In this document: positions 16,196 through 23,806 of the stretch, in pieces
How positions within the stretch are numbered: position 1 is the first letter of the stretch
How the letters are laid out: the number at the start of each line of letters is the position of its first letter
Assembly (NCBI GenBank): GCA_021201535.1
Contig: JAJQEU010000090.1
Span: 1-38,336 of the forward strand
Source of the DNA: Clostridiales bacterium
GTDB lineage: Bacteria; Bacillota; Clostridia; Lachnospirales; Lachnospiraceae
Length of the DNA stretch: 38,336 nt
Reading direction: 5' to 3'
The notes under the pieces: generated by a model
What the model was told of the DNA's origin: nothing
The model's database searches: none
The model's input: the letters and a program-made list of their open reading frames with translations, nothing else
Translations under genes and position numbers: made by a program

Positions 16196-16219
16196 ATTCT
16201 TAATTTTTACATCTGTCAA
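16191..16219 (-). promoter_or_regulatory. promoter of the cas5c-cas2 operon
   Basis: On the - strand TTGACA (16214-16219) and TATATT (16191-16196) are separated by exactly 17 bp, close to full consensus. Transcription should start near 16184, leaving a 5' leader of about 55 nt before the cas5c ATG. Confidence 0.8.
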
Positions 16220-16250
16220 TAGCAACTTATAATTTTATAAATTTATTCTG

Positions 16251-16278
16251 TTGCTTTATTTTTCTTTCATGGTAAAAT
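16251..16278 (+). promoter_or_regulatory. promoter of the CreR-like RNA
   Basis: Extended -10 TGGTAAAAT (box 16273-16278) with a modest -35, TTGCTT (16251-16256), 16 bp apart. The expected start near 16284-16286 coincides with the first base of the degenerate repeat. It diverges from the cas5c promoter. Confidence 0.6.
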
Positions 16279-16284
16279 AACTAC

Positions 16285-16380
16285 GTCATCCAGAACATGG
16301 ATGTGGATTGAAAATTGTTGAATCACTTTTATCAAGGAAAGAATTGCCGCATGATCATGATATAACAACATGCGGCATTC
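16285..16380 (+). ncRNA. creR: CreR-like Cas-regulating RNA (degenerate CRISPR repeat plus spacer-like guide)
   Basis: 16285-16314 is a 30-nt degenerate repeat. It begins GTC, forms a 6-bp hairpin (CATCCA with TGGATG) with a 5-nt loop and ends GTGGATTGAAAA. The array repeat begins GTC, has a 7-bp hairpin with a 5-nt loop, and ends GTGGATTGAAAT. The stem sequence differs but stays paired, so the structure is conserved while the sequence is not. The guide begins at 16315 (TTGTTGAATCACTTTTATC). A 9-bp hairpin at 16345-16377 probably ends the RNA. The orientation is opposite to cas and array. Processing by Cas5c and loading into Cascade would direct it to the cas5c promoter at 16159. CreR and CreA are known RNA families of this design; this instance is inferred from sequence alone. 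Confidence 0.75.
16345..16377. terminator. hairpin ending creR and/or cas3 transcription
   Basis: TGCCGCATG (16345-16353) pairs with CATGCGGCA (16369-16377) over a 15-nt loop. The tail on the + side is TTCATTC and on the - side AATTCTTTCCTT, both only moderately U-rich. It lies between the creR guide and the cas3 stop codon and could serve both strands. Confidence 0.6.
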
Positions 16381-16388
16381 ATTCAACA

Positions 16389-19220
16389 TCAAAACATCAA
16401 CAATTCATGCATACTTTCTTTTAAATTCACTCCAAGATCGTTATCATAATAATTATCTCTAAGTCCTACTGCACCGCACTCATACATGATCAGTACTCCT
16501 TCGTCCATTTTTTTTAACATTCCTCGATAAACAGTGACAGTATATTTCTGTACTTTTCTTAAAACATCAACCGCCTCCCCCATATTCGCACCGGATTCCA
16601 GTTTTTTCATAAGATTCTTAGCTTCTTCATTATATGGAACAATCACATCCAATGTATCACTGTCAATCACCTCAAACAGCTCTCCCGCTGTCCGAAACGC
16701 CTGAGCACTATATCGCAAACGCTTGTCTCCATTCAAATTCCATCTCAAAGTATTTTCTGACAATAAATTTAATAATGTTGTTTCGATTGAACCATCTTTT
16801 ACATTATAAGATAACTGATATTTTTCCTCCACATAGAGAAGTGCAAAATACTGACGCACCATTTCAACTGAAAGGTAATCATTTCCCCCCTCATTCTTCA
16901 TGAGAAAACGCATTGTATTATGTTGCGCACGTTTTATTTGTGTAAGATTTCCAAGATTTTCATCATCCACTTTTAACACATATACCGGTGCTACCCCCTC
17001 CTGTTCTCCGTTTCGATTGCAACGTCCCGCAGCCTGTGCCAGATTATCCAAACCCGACAGGAAACGCACAACACAGGCAAAGGAGATATCAACTCCTGCT
17101 TCTATCAGCGGAGTTGTGATACATATTACTTTCTCTTTCCGTATCAGACTCTCTCTCAGAATATCCAATTTAACTCTACGATGTTCCGGACATAAATTCG
17201 TACTCATACACACAATAGATACATCTTCTTCCATATCATCCTGACTTATCAATCTCTGAAATTTTTCCCTCATTTCCGCAACAGACTTCTTTGTATTCAC
17301 AATAATAAGCAAATTTCTGTTTTTTTCGAAAATATTTTTACAAAACTCTGCTGCCTGATCATAAGTATATGCGCGGGTGCCAATCTTTGGAATGATCTGT
17401 GTACGTTTAAACACTGCAAAGTCTTCTCTGTAATCGCCGATCATCTGTGAATTTTCATCCATCAAAATCGGATAATCACTCTTTGTGAAATCCGGTTGAG
17501 TAGCAGAACACAAAACAATAACGCTTTTACACATTCCTTTTAAAAAGTTCATAGCCAGATGAAACAGATTTACACATTTTAACGGTAACGACTGCACTTC
17601 ATCTACAATTATAACTGCACGGCTAAAGCGATGCATTCGTCGTACGGAAGAAGTTTTCCCAAGAAACAGCGTATTCAAAAATTGCACCATTGTTGTCGCA
17701 ATCACGGGCTTATCCCATCTGGCAGCGTAAAGCTCATATTCCGCAAGTTCTCCCTCATCGTCTATTTCCTGGACTACATTAGAATGATGCTCAAGAAAGT
17801 TATCCTCTCCTACAATTTCTTTAAATACATCGCTATTCTGATCAAGAATGGACATAAAAGGTGCCACATAAATAATCCGCTCCGTATCGTGCTCTATCCC
17901 ATATTCAATCGCATAGCGAAGAGAAGATAACGTTTTTCCTCCGCCTGTCGGTACAATCAGTTGACATATTCCTGCTTCATGTCTGGCAAAATCCTTACAG
18001 CGATTTGATATATCGTTTCTCCGCCTTACAATCCTCGCATTTTGCAATGAAAAATCTTCCGCTTTGCGCTTCATAAAAACTTCATAGTTTCCGCGGAAAC
18101 TTTTAAATAACAACTTCCTGTCATAATCATACTCAATCTTTCTGTTCATCATGAATTCCGCAGTATTGGTTCTGTCAGCATCAATCAATATGGACTGCAT
18201 CTCCCGTTCAAACATACCCATATAGAAAGCAAAAGCTGTACGATTTCTCCTGGAAAGCGACTTTAATTTCTGCCTGATTTCATGATATTCCCTGTTAGCA
18301 AAAATGATATATTCTTTCAGTCTATCTTCAGATATAATTTCTGGAACATGACTCTTGATCGTTTCAAAATTTTCGTCCTTGCTTGTACGTCTGATCAGAT
18401 AATCCGTTCCATCAGTCAATACCCAGTCATGCAAACCATGATGAGAGATAATGATCCTTGCAATAAAATGCGACACATCATAAAACTCTGATCCTACTGA
18501 GACACAAAATTCAATAATATATCTCGCGCCCGCATAACTGTGATCAATATCTCCTCTGTGATATGATTTATTTCCCCTTACATAATCATCAAATTTCTGA
18601 GTAATCTTTCCTATGTCATGTAACACTGCAGCTACATATGCAATATAATCAATTCCTATAGAATGTGCGTACTTTTTGCAAAGTTCTGCTGTTTCCAAAC
18701 AATGCTCCTTTACCGTCTGTATCCGTATGCCATCACTTTCTTTTCTGACATGCGCCGCAAATTCTTCCTGTTCTTTCATTTTAATCTCCCTCTCCTCCAC
18801 CCGCTGCCGATAAATCTCCTTCAAATCATCAATCGCCATCTCCACGTCAAGCGTATGAAATCCCAGCCAGCACTCCTCCATTGTTCTGGCACCTGCGATT
18901 TTGTATATTTCCCGACTGCTTTCACCCGTGTAATAGTGCCAATAGCGATAAATATATCCGATCCAGTACATCACTTCTCCGGAAAATGTCTCATCCGCTT
19001 TTTGTAATACCCCCGCAGTCTCTTCCTCCAATTCCTCCAGAATATACTCCTCACCCGCCCATTGAAGTCGGTCGTAAGTATCATCCAGACACGCCGCCGC
19101 CCGACTGTTCATGAAAGCTTCTATAAAAATGGGGGATTCATATCCACTCTTTAACGCCAGTTCAAACAAACGTCCCTGAATATCACATAATTGCCGTTTG
19201 TCAAGACTTAACTCCATCAT
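16389..19220 (-). CDS. cas3: Cas3 helicase-nuclease with an unusual N-terminal fused domain
   Basis: 943 aa from ATG 19220 (AGGTG upstream; a GTG at 19229 is possible). Cas3 is recruited by target-bound Cascade, unwinds DNA and degrades one strand. From residue 148 on it is a normal I-C Cas3: HD nuclease (His 173, LHDIGK at 200-205), helicase Walker A PTGGGKT (424-430), DEVQ box (540-543), CSATQPDF, and AAGRCNRNG near the end. Residues 1-147 are an extra, largely helical domain (AACLDDTYDRLQWAGEEYIL, YWIGYIYRYWHYYTGESSRE) that I know as a separate small protein beside DUF3990 genes. An internal ATG at 18779 with a strong ribosome site could give a 796-aa Cas3 of usual length. It is separated from cas5c by the creR region. 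Confidence 0.93.
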   Translation of the reverse strand: MMELSLDKRQLCDIQGRLFELALKSGYESPIFIEAFMNSRAAACLDDTYDRLQWAGEEYILEELEEETAGVLQKADETFSGEVMYWIGYIYRYWHYYTGESSREIYKIAGARTMEECWLGFHTLDVEMAIDDLKEIYRQRVEEREIKMKEQEEFAAHVRKESDGIRIQTVKEHCLETAELCKKYAHSIGIDYIAYVAAVLHDIGKITQKFDDYVRGNKSYHRGDIDHSYAGARYIIEFCVSVGSEFYDVSHFIARIIISHHGLHDWVLTDGTDYLIRRTSKDENFETIKSHVPEIISEDRLKEYIIFANREYHEIRQKLKSLSRRNRTAFAFYMGMFEREMQSILIDADRTNTAEFMMNRKIEYDYDRKLLFKSFRGNYEVFMKRKAEDFSLQNARIVRRRNDISNRCKDFARHEAGICQLIVPTGGGKTLSSLRYAIEYGIEHDTERIIYVAPFMSILDQNSDVFKEIVGEDNFLEHHSNVVQEIDDEGELAEYELYAARWDKPVIATTMVQFLNTLFLGKTSSVRRMHRFSRAVIIVDEVQSLPLKCVNLFHLAMNFLKGMCKSVIVLCSATQPDFTKSDYPILMDENSQMIGDYREDFAVFKRTQIIPKIGTRAYTYDQAAEFCKNIFEKNRNLLIIVNTKKSVAEMREKFQRLISQDDMEEDVSIVCMSTNLCPEHRRVKLDILRESLIRKEKVICITTPLIEAGVDISFACVVRFLSGLDNLAQAAGRCNRNGEQEGVAPVYVLKVDDENLGNLTQIKRAQHNTMRFLMKNEGGNDYLSVEMVRQYFALLYVEEKYQLSYNVKDGSIETTLLNLLSENTLRWNLNGDKRLRYSAQAFRTAGELFEVIDSDTLDVIVPYNEEAKNLMKKLESGANMGEAVDVLRKVQKYTVTVYRGMLKKMDEGVLIMYECGAVGLRDNYYDNDLGVNLKESMHELLMF
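18777..18792 (-). promoter_or_regulatory. ribosome site and internal start inside the fused cas3 gene
   Basis: On the - strand GAGGGAG sits 6 bases before an in-frame ATG (18779), residue 148 of the fusion. The sequence further upstream is also purine-rich (GGAGGAGAG). This is what an independent cas3 start would look like, so both a 943-aa and a 796-aa product may be made. Confidence 0.7.
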
Positions 19221-19468
19221 ATATGTCACCTGCCTTTATAATCTCATCAAAAAAAATTGCAAATCAGGGTAAGAGGCTGCGCTCGATCCGTCCCCATATA
19301 AAATCCTTTTCCAAAATCACATCGTTCCCGGCTGACCGGTGCGATTGCTCTCCGAATCCTGTCTTTCGATCCATGGTATAAGGTCATTATCTCATCGCTT
19401 TTTATAATAGGTGCAGTTTTAAATAGGATATGATCTACGTTATTCATTTTCTTTTTGTCATCCGCCAT
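19201..19468 (-). pseudogene. DUF3990 (ART-like) gene with internal deletion
   Basis: The open frame (19468-19247, 73 aa) starts normally with an AGGGGTGA ribosome site. It contains EIMTLYHGSKDRIRRAIAPV and CDFGKGFYMGTDRAQPLTLI, the N-terminal signature of DUF3990 proteins, which belong to the ADP-ribosyltransferase-like fold group. It stops after LICNFF at a run of eight T's. Just past this run another frame reads FFDEIIKAGDIYDGVKS and ends at 19201, overlapping the start of the cas3 fusion. The simplest reading is that the middle of the gene, probably over 100 codons, is deleted. The catalytic fold cannot be complete. That the 17-residue tail is the original C-terminus is inferred. Confidence 0.65.
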
Positions 19469-19831
19469 AATATCACCCCTGCCGCTAATCTGAATTCGTT
19501 TGTATTAATAATAAAATAAAACCCATGAATTGCCAAGTACATCTTAATTCATGTTAATCTCCATTCTGCCGCCCTTTGGCCGGCGGCAAAACAGCAATGA
19601 AAACACGAATTTCCACACTATTCTCCGTTCACATAATAATTACTTTGAATACTGCACTTCAAACTCAACCGCATTCGTAAAATCACCGATTATAATTATT
19701 TTATTTCGATTCCAATTCAAATTTTAACTCGATTGTCGAGTTAAATTATTTTTTTAACTCGTATTTTCGAGTTAGTTTTCGAGTTAAAACACATAATAAG
19801 CCGTTAAAAGCAGATCTTCCTGCAGCAAAAA
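19469..19831 (-). promoter_or_regulatory. promoter region of the DUF3990-cas3 transcript
   Basis: 363 bp without a gene. On the - strand a perfect TATAAT (19689-19694) has weak -35 candidates 15-16 bp upstream (TTGGAA or ATTGGA). The 5' leader of about 215 nt contains two hairpins: TGCCGCC/GGCGGCA near 19568-19590, and CATGAATT/AATTCATG (19524-19531, 19546-19553). The palindromic half-sites at 19723-19789 lie just upstream of the promoter. Confidence 0.45.
19723..19789. repeat. cluster of five TTAACTCG/CGAGTTAA half-sites
   Basis: Half-sites at 19724-19731 (TTAACTCG), 19737-19744 (CGAGTTAA), 19754-19761 (TTAACTCG), 19768-19774 (CGAGTTA) and 19780-19787 (CGAGTTAA). The first pair forms a 9-bp palindrome with a 5-bp centre. 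The spacing and location just upstream of the DUF3990-cas3 promoter suggest a protein-binding array. Confidence 0.7.
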
Positions 19832-19877
19832 CAACAAAAAAAGGAATCAAAACAAGCCAAACGCTTATTCTGATTCC
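19832..19877 (-). terminator. intrinsic terminator of topB
   Basis: On the - strand GGAATCA pairs with TGATTCC and inner TAAGC pairs with GCTTG around a GTTTG loop; the stem is followed by seven T's and TGTTGTTTTTG. This is a strong rho-independent terminator that separates topB from the cas3 transcript. Confidence 0.85.
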
Positions 19878-19921
19878 ATCATAGCATATCAGGTGTCCAA
19901 TAATCCGTACTTGCAAATTTT
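19872..19921 (+). repeat. right copy of the direct repeat flanking the CRISPR-Cas island
   Basis: Partner of 8170-8218. It begins exactly at the topB stop codon side and overlaps the terminator stem. Both copies have the same orientation, 11.7 kb apart. Confidence 0.55.
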
Positions 19922-22247
19922 ATTTATAAAATCCCGCGTCCTTTTCAAACGCCTCCCGCAGCTGACTCTGATTATTCAGCCTCATCACCCCGTCTGTCCG
20001 GGAAGCGATAAACCGGTTCAGCGTCTCCATATACTCCTCCGGCGTCACCGTCCCCTCGGCCACATAGTTCAGTCCCTTCTCCCAGCTCGCGGTCAATTCC
20101 GGATTTAACAGTGACCTGATGGACGCGTTCACCACGTCAAAAATCATCTCACCCTGCAGCGTAGGCGTTATAATCTGTGTTTTTTTATTGAGTGCCAGAT
20201 ATTTATTGCCGACCAGCTTCTTTAATATCTCCGCCCGGGTTGCGCTGGTGCCGATCCCAGAGCTCCTGATCTGTGCCCGCAGTTCTTCGTCCTCGATCAG
20301 CTGACCCGCGTTTTCCATGGCGAGAATCATGGAGCCGGAATTGTATCGCTTCGGTGGCGAGGTCTCGCCCTCTTTGATCTCATAGCCTTTCACCGGCAGA
20401 GACATGCCCTTTCTGAGTCTGGATACAAGTTCGAGCAGGCGTGCATTATTTTCCTGCAAAGATGTCCCGGCAGGTTTTTCGGCATCCATCTGTTCCCGTT
20501 CATACCCGCCGGATCTGATTTCCGATTTCGAATCCGTCCGCACCTCATCTCCAGCACCGGCTTTCTTTTTCCGGAAGGAATATTCCATCACTTTCAGATA
20601 TCCTTCCTCCGCCAGCACTTTGAATGAAGAAAAGAATCTCTCCTGCTCCATTCCGACCACCAGGCTGACCTTCTGATACACGGCCGGTTCCAGAAAAATC
20701 GCCAGGAACCGCCGGACGATCACCTCATATACTTTGGCAGACAACGGCTGCAGACCCTTCATTGCACCGAGCCCCTGTCCGGTCGGAATGATCGCGTAAT
20801 GGTCTGTGATCAGCTTGTCGTTGGTATACCTGGTTTTCGCGATGCTTTTATGGCTTCCCTTTTGAAGGATTTCCTCCGCAAACATCCTGACCGCGCCGAT
20901 GTTCTTCAGACCGGAAATATTTTTCTGAATCTCCTTTGCCACCGCCGTGGAAAGCACGCGGGCGTCCGTTCTCGGATAAGTGACCAGCTTTTTCTCGTAA
21001 AGCTCCTGTACCACCCGCAGGGTCTCGTCCGGGCTGATCTTGAACAGCTTCGAGCAGTCATTCTGAAGCTCTGCGAGATTGTATAACAGAGGCGGATTTT
21101 TTTTCTCTTTTTTTCGGGAGATGGAGATCACCTGTGCCTCCTGCGGTTGTATCATACGCAGTTCATCTATAAATGCCTCCGCGTCTTTTTTCTCGCGGAA
21201 TCCATTTTCCCTGTAAAGCTTCGGATGACCATATACAGAGAAATCCGGCTTCGTGTCCTGCCGCTTCTGTCCTCCGGTTTTCCCCCGACTACCGTCAGTG
21301 TTTTTTCCTCTGCTTCCGCCAACGATTTTTTCCCTGTCCCCGGATGAACCCGCGGCCAGCGGTGTCTCCTTCTGTCTGCCCCCGGAAGAATCCGCCGTCA
21401 GCGGTGCCTCCTTTTGTCCATCCACGGATGAATCAGCCGTCAGCGATGCCTCCTTCTGTCCATCCGCGGGCGGCATCTTCCCCGTATCAAACCGGGATCC
21501 AGGCGTCACACGCCACTCACCCTCGATCTGAGCTCCTTTCACATCCATCTGAAGAAATACACGATAAAAGGGCGTTTTTACAAACGCCCTGATCTCACGC
21601 TCCCTGCGCACGACCATCCCGAGGACACAGGTCATGACCCGCCCGACGGAAACAACTGCATATTTCTGATGCAGAAAGGAAGCGATGGCATCACCGTATT
21701 TCAGCGTCAGCAGGCGGGAAAAATTGATTCCCATCAGATAATCTTCCTTCGCCCGCAGGTAAGCGGACGCCGAGAGATTATCATAGGCGGACCAGTCCTT
21801 CGCCTCACGGATACCCCGGAGAATCTCCTCCTCGGTCTGTGAATCAATCCAGACCCGTTTGCGCGTCTTTCCCTGCACATGCGCCATCTGATCGACCAGA
21901 CGATATATGTACTCGCCCTCCCGCCCGGAATCGGTACAGATGTAAATAGTATCCACATCGGATCGATTCAGCAGACCGGAGACGATGTCAAACTGTTTTT
22001 TTACACCGGGAATCACCTCATAGCGGAACTCCTCCGGGAGAAACGGCAGTGTGGACAGGCTCCATTTTTTGTATTTTATGTCGTATACTTCCGGATAGCT
22101 CATGGTTACCAGATGTCCGACGCACCAGGTGACTATCGCATGCAGGGATTCCTGATAACCGTCAAAAGAACGCATATCCTCTTTTAATACACGGGCAAAC
22201 TCCCGCGCGACACTCGGTTTTTCCGCTATAAATAAAGACTTGGACAT
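19920..22247 (-). CDS. topB: DNA topoisomerase III (type IA)
   Basis: 775 aa. Relaxes and decatenates DNA through a single-strand break. The N-terminal Toprim domain shows LFIAEKPSVAREFARVL and the acidic TDSGREGEYIYRLVDQ; the catalytic tyrosine is in KKLVTYPRTDAR; GIGTSATRAEILKKL follows. Two inserts are unusual: about 75 residues of low-complexity sequence with three 14-residue repeats between the Toprim/cap region and the catalytic domain, and a second charged insert near FRKKKAGAGDEVRTDSKSE. Many copies of this enzyme ride on integrative elements, but here it looks chromosomal. It follows glyS by 93 bp. Confidence 0.95.
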   Translation of the reverse strand: MSKSLFIAEKPSVAREFARVLKEDMRSFDGYQESLHAIVTWCVGHLVTMSYPEVYDIKYKKWSLSTLPFLPEEFRYEVIPGVKKQFDIVSGLLNRSDVDTIYICTDSGREGEYIYRLVDQMAHVQGKTRKRVWIDSQTEEEILRGIREAKDWSAYDNLSASAYLRAKEDYLMGINFSRLLTLKYGDAIASFLHQKYAVVSVGRVMTCVLGMVVRREREIRAFVKTPFYRVFLQMDVKGAQIEGEWRVTPGSRFDTGKMPPADGQKEASLTADSSVDGQKEAPLTADSSGGRQKETPLAAGSSGDREKIVGGSRGKNTDGSRGKTGGQKRQDTKPDFSVYGHPKLYRENGFREKKDAEAFIDELRMIQPQEAQVISISRKKEKKNPPLLYNLAELQNDCSKLFKISPDETLRVVQELYEKKLVTYPRTDARVLSTAVAKEIQKNISGLKNIGAVRMFAEEILQKGSHKSIAKTRYTNDKLITDHYAIIPTGQGLGAMKGLQPLSAKVYEVIVRRFLAIFLEPAVYQKVSLVVGMEQERFFSSFKVLAEEGYLKVMEYSFRKKKAGAGDEVRTDSKSEIRSGGYEREQMDAEKPAGTSLQENNARLLELVSRLRKGMSLPVKGYEIKEGETSPPKRYNSGSMILAMENAGQLIEDEELRAQIRSSGIGTSATRAEILKKLVGNKYLALNKKTQIITPTLQGEMIFDVVNASIRSLLNPELTASWEKGLNYVAEGTVTPEEYMETLNRFIASRTDGVMRLNNQSQLREAFEKDAGFYK
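21339..21464 (-). repeat. 42-bp tandem repeat inside topB
   Basis: Three imperfect copies encode DGQKEASLTADSSV, DGQKEAPLTADSSG and GRQKETPLAAGSSG. They lie in a predicted disordered linker, so copy number may vary between strains. Confidence 0.85.
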
Positions 22248-22258
22248 ATACCTCCACT

Positions 22259-22305
22259 CTCATCTCAGAACACAAACTTCTTATCGAAACAAGCTTCCGG
22301 CTCCG
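22259..22305 (-). repeat. diverged duplicate of the glyS 3' end
   Basis: 39 of 47 bases match 22335-22381, the last codons and stop of glyS, at an offset of 76 bp. In the duplicate the - strand reads TEPEACFDKKFVF-stop, against [12 protein letters not shown]-stop in glyS. It lies in the glyS-topB gap. Confidence 0.75.
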
Positions 22306-22340
22306 TATTCCTCAGCCTTATCGCCATTATCTGGCTCATC

Positions 22341-23738
22341 TTAAAACGCAAGCTTTTCATCGAAATAAGCTTCCAGCTCCGCGATCGGCAGACGCACCTG
22401 CTCCATCGTATCGCGCTCGCGGATCGTCACCGCGCCGTCCTCCTCAGACTCGAAATCATAGGTAACGCAGAACGGCGTCCCGATCCCATCCTGTCTGCGA
22501 TAGCGCTTGCCGATGTTTCCTCTGTCGTCGAACTCGCAGTTATATTTTCTGCGGAGCTGGTCGAACACCTTCTCCGCGCCCTCGTTCAGCTTTTTGGAGA
22601 GCGGAAGCACGCCGATCTTCACCGGCGCGAGGGCGGGATGCAGATGCAGGACGGTCCGCATATCCGGTTTCTCCTCCGTGCCGATATTCTCCTCGTCATA
22701 GGCGCCGCACAGGAACGCCAGCACCACGCGATCCGCGCCGAGGGAAGGCTCAATCACATAGGGAATATATTTTTCATTCTTCTGATCGTCAAAATAGGTC
22801 AGGTCCTGTCCGGAGGTCTCCTGATGCTGTGTCAGATCGTAATCTGTCCGGTCTGCGATACCCCAGAGCTCGCCCCATCCGAAGGGAAACAGGAACTCGA
22901 TATCACTGGTCGCCTTGCTGTAAAAGGAAAGCTCCTCCGGCTCGTGGTCGCGGACACGCATATCCTCATCCTTCATACCCAGAGATTTCAGCCAGTTGAT
23001 GCAGAAATCCTTCCAGTAGGCAAACCACTCCAGATCCGTATCCGGCTCGCAGAAAAACTCCAGCTCCATCTGTTCGAACTCCCGGGTGCGGAAGGTGAAG
23101 TTGCCCGGCGTAATCTCATTTCGGAATGATTTTCCGATCTGGCCGATGCCGAAGGGAATCTTCTTTCTGGAGGTCCGCTGCACGTTTTTGAAATTCACGA
23201 ATATGCCCTGCGCTGTCTCAGGGCGGAGATATACGGTGTTTTTTGCGTCCTCGGTAATACCCTGAAAGGTCTTGAACATCAGGTTGAACTGGCGGATATC
23301 GGTAAAATTGTGCTTGCCGCAGGTCGGGCAGCAGATCTCATGCTCCTCGATAAAATCCTTCATCTGCTCCTGCGTCCATCCGTCCACGGAACCGCCCAGG
23401 TCAATCTCATGCTCAGCGGCATAGTCCTCGATGATTTTATCCGCGCGGAAACGCTCATGACATTCCCGGCAGTCCATGAGCGGGTCGGAAAAGCTTCCCA
23501 GATGTCCGGAGGCAACCCATGTCTGCGGGTTCATCAGAATCGCGCAGTCCACACCCACATTATAGGGGCTTTCCTGGATGAATTTCTGCCACCAGGCTTT
23601 CTTTACATTATTTTTCAGTTCCACGCCGAGATTGCCGTAATCCCAGGTGTTTGCCAGGCCGCCGTAAATCTCGGAGCCCGGGTATACAAAACCTCTGGAC
23701 TTCGCCAGAGCTACAATTTTTTCCATCGTTTTTTCCAT
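22341..23738 (-). CDS. glyS: glycyl-tRNA synthetase (dimeric class II type)
   Basis: 465 aa, the eukaryote-like alpha2 form used by many Firmicutes. It charges tRNA-Gly. Class II motifs: [18 protein letters not shown] and the motif 2 region [20 protein letters not shown], with [11 protein letters not shown] following; motif 3 is [14 protein letters not shown]. The anticodon-binding domain fills the C-terminal 120 residues. A zinc-ligand-like set, [13 protein letters not shown] and CCPTCGKHN, is inserted after residue 85. The ribosome site AGGAAGAGGA precedes the ATG. I looked for a T-box leader upstream (23739-23806) and saw none. Confidence 0.97.
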   Translation of the reverse strand: MEKTMEKIVALAKSRGFVYPGSEIYGGLANTWDYGNLGVELKNNVKKAWWQKFIQESPYNVGVDCAILMNPQTWVASGHLGSFSDPLMDCRECHERFRADKIIEDYAAEHEIDLGGSVDGWTQEQMKDFIEEHEICCPTCGKHNFTDIRQFNLMFKTFQGITEDAKNTVYLRPETAQGIFVNFKNVQRTSRKKIPFGIGQIGKSFRNEITPGNFTFRTREFEQMELEFFCEPDTDLEWFAYWKDFCINWLKSLGMKDEDMRVRDHEPEELSFYSKATSDIEFLFPFGWGELWGIADRTDYDLTQHQETSGQDLTYFDDQKNEKYIPYVIEPSLGADRVVLAFLCGAYDEENIGTEEKPDMRTVLHLHPALAPVKIGVLPLSKKLNEGAEKVFDQLRRKYNCEFDDRGNIGKRYRRQDGIGTPFCVTYDFESEEDGAVTIRERDTMEQVRLPIAELEAYFDEKLAF

Positions 23739-23776
23739 AAACTGTTCCTCTTCCTGATTATCTTGATAAGATTTTC

Positions 23777-23800
23777 ATGATGGCACCCGGATGCCATCAT
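23777..23800 (-). terminator. hairpin behind the lipoprotein gene
   Basis: A perfect 9-bp stem, ATGATGGCA with TGCCATCAT, and a 6-nt loop lie just past the lipoprotein stop. The tail is not T-rich, so it may only attenuate transcription into glyS. Confidence 0.5.
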
Positions 23801-23806
23801 CGTTCA

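Noticed and set aside
16246-16265. A second possible guide target, TTC followed by TGTTGCTT, at the -35 of the creR promoter
   Set aside because: It requires shifting the guide register by one base and matches only five seed positions before failing at positions 6, 7 and 9; much weaker than the site at 16159.
23739-23806. Search for T-box leaders upstream of glyS and thrS
   Set aside because: No AGGGTGG-type T-box sequence or specifier stem is visible, and both gaps are under 80 bp.
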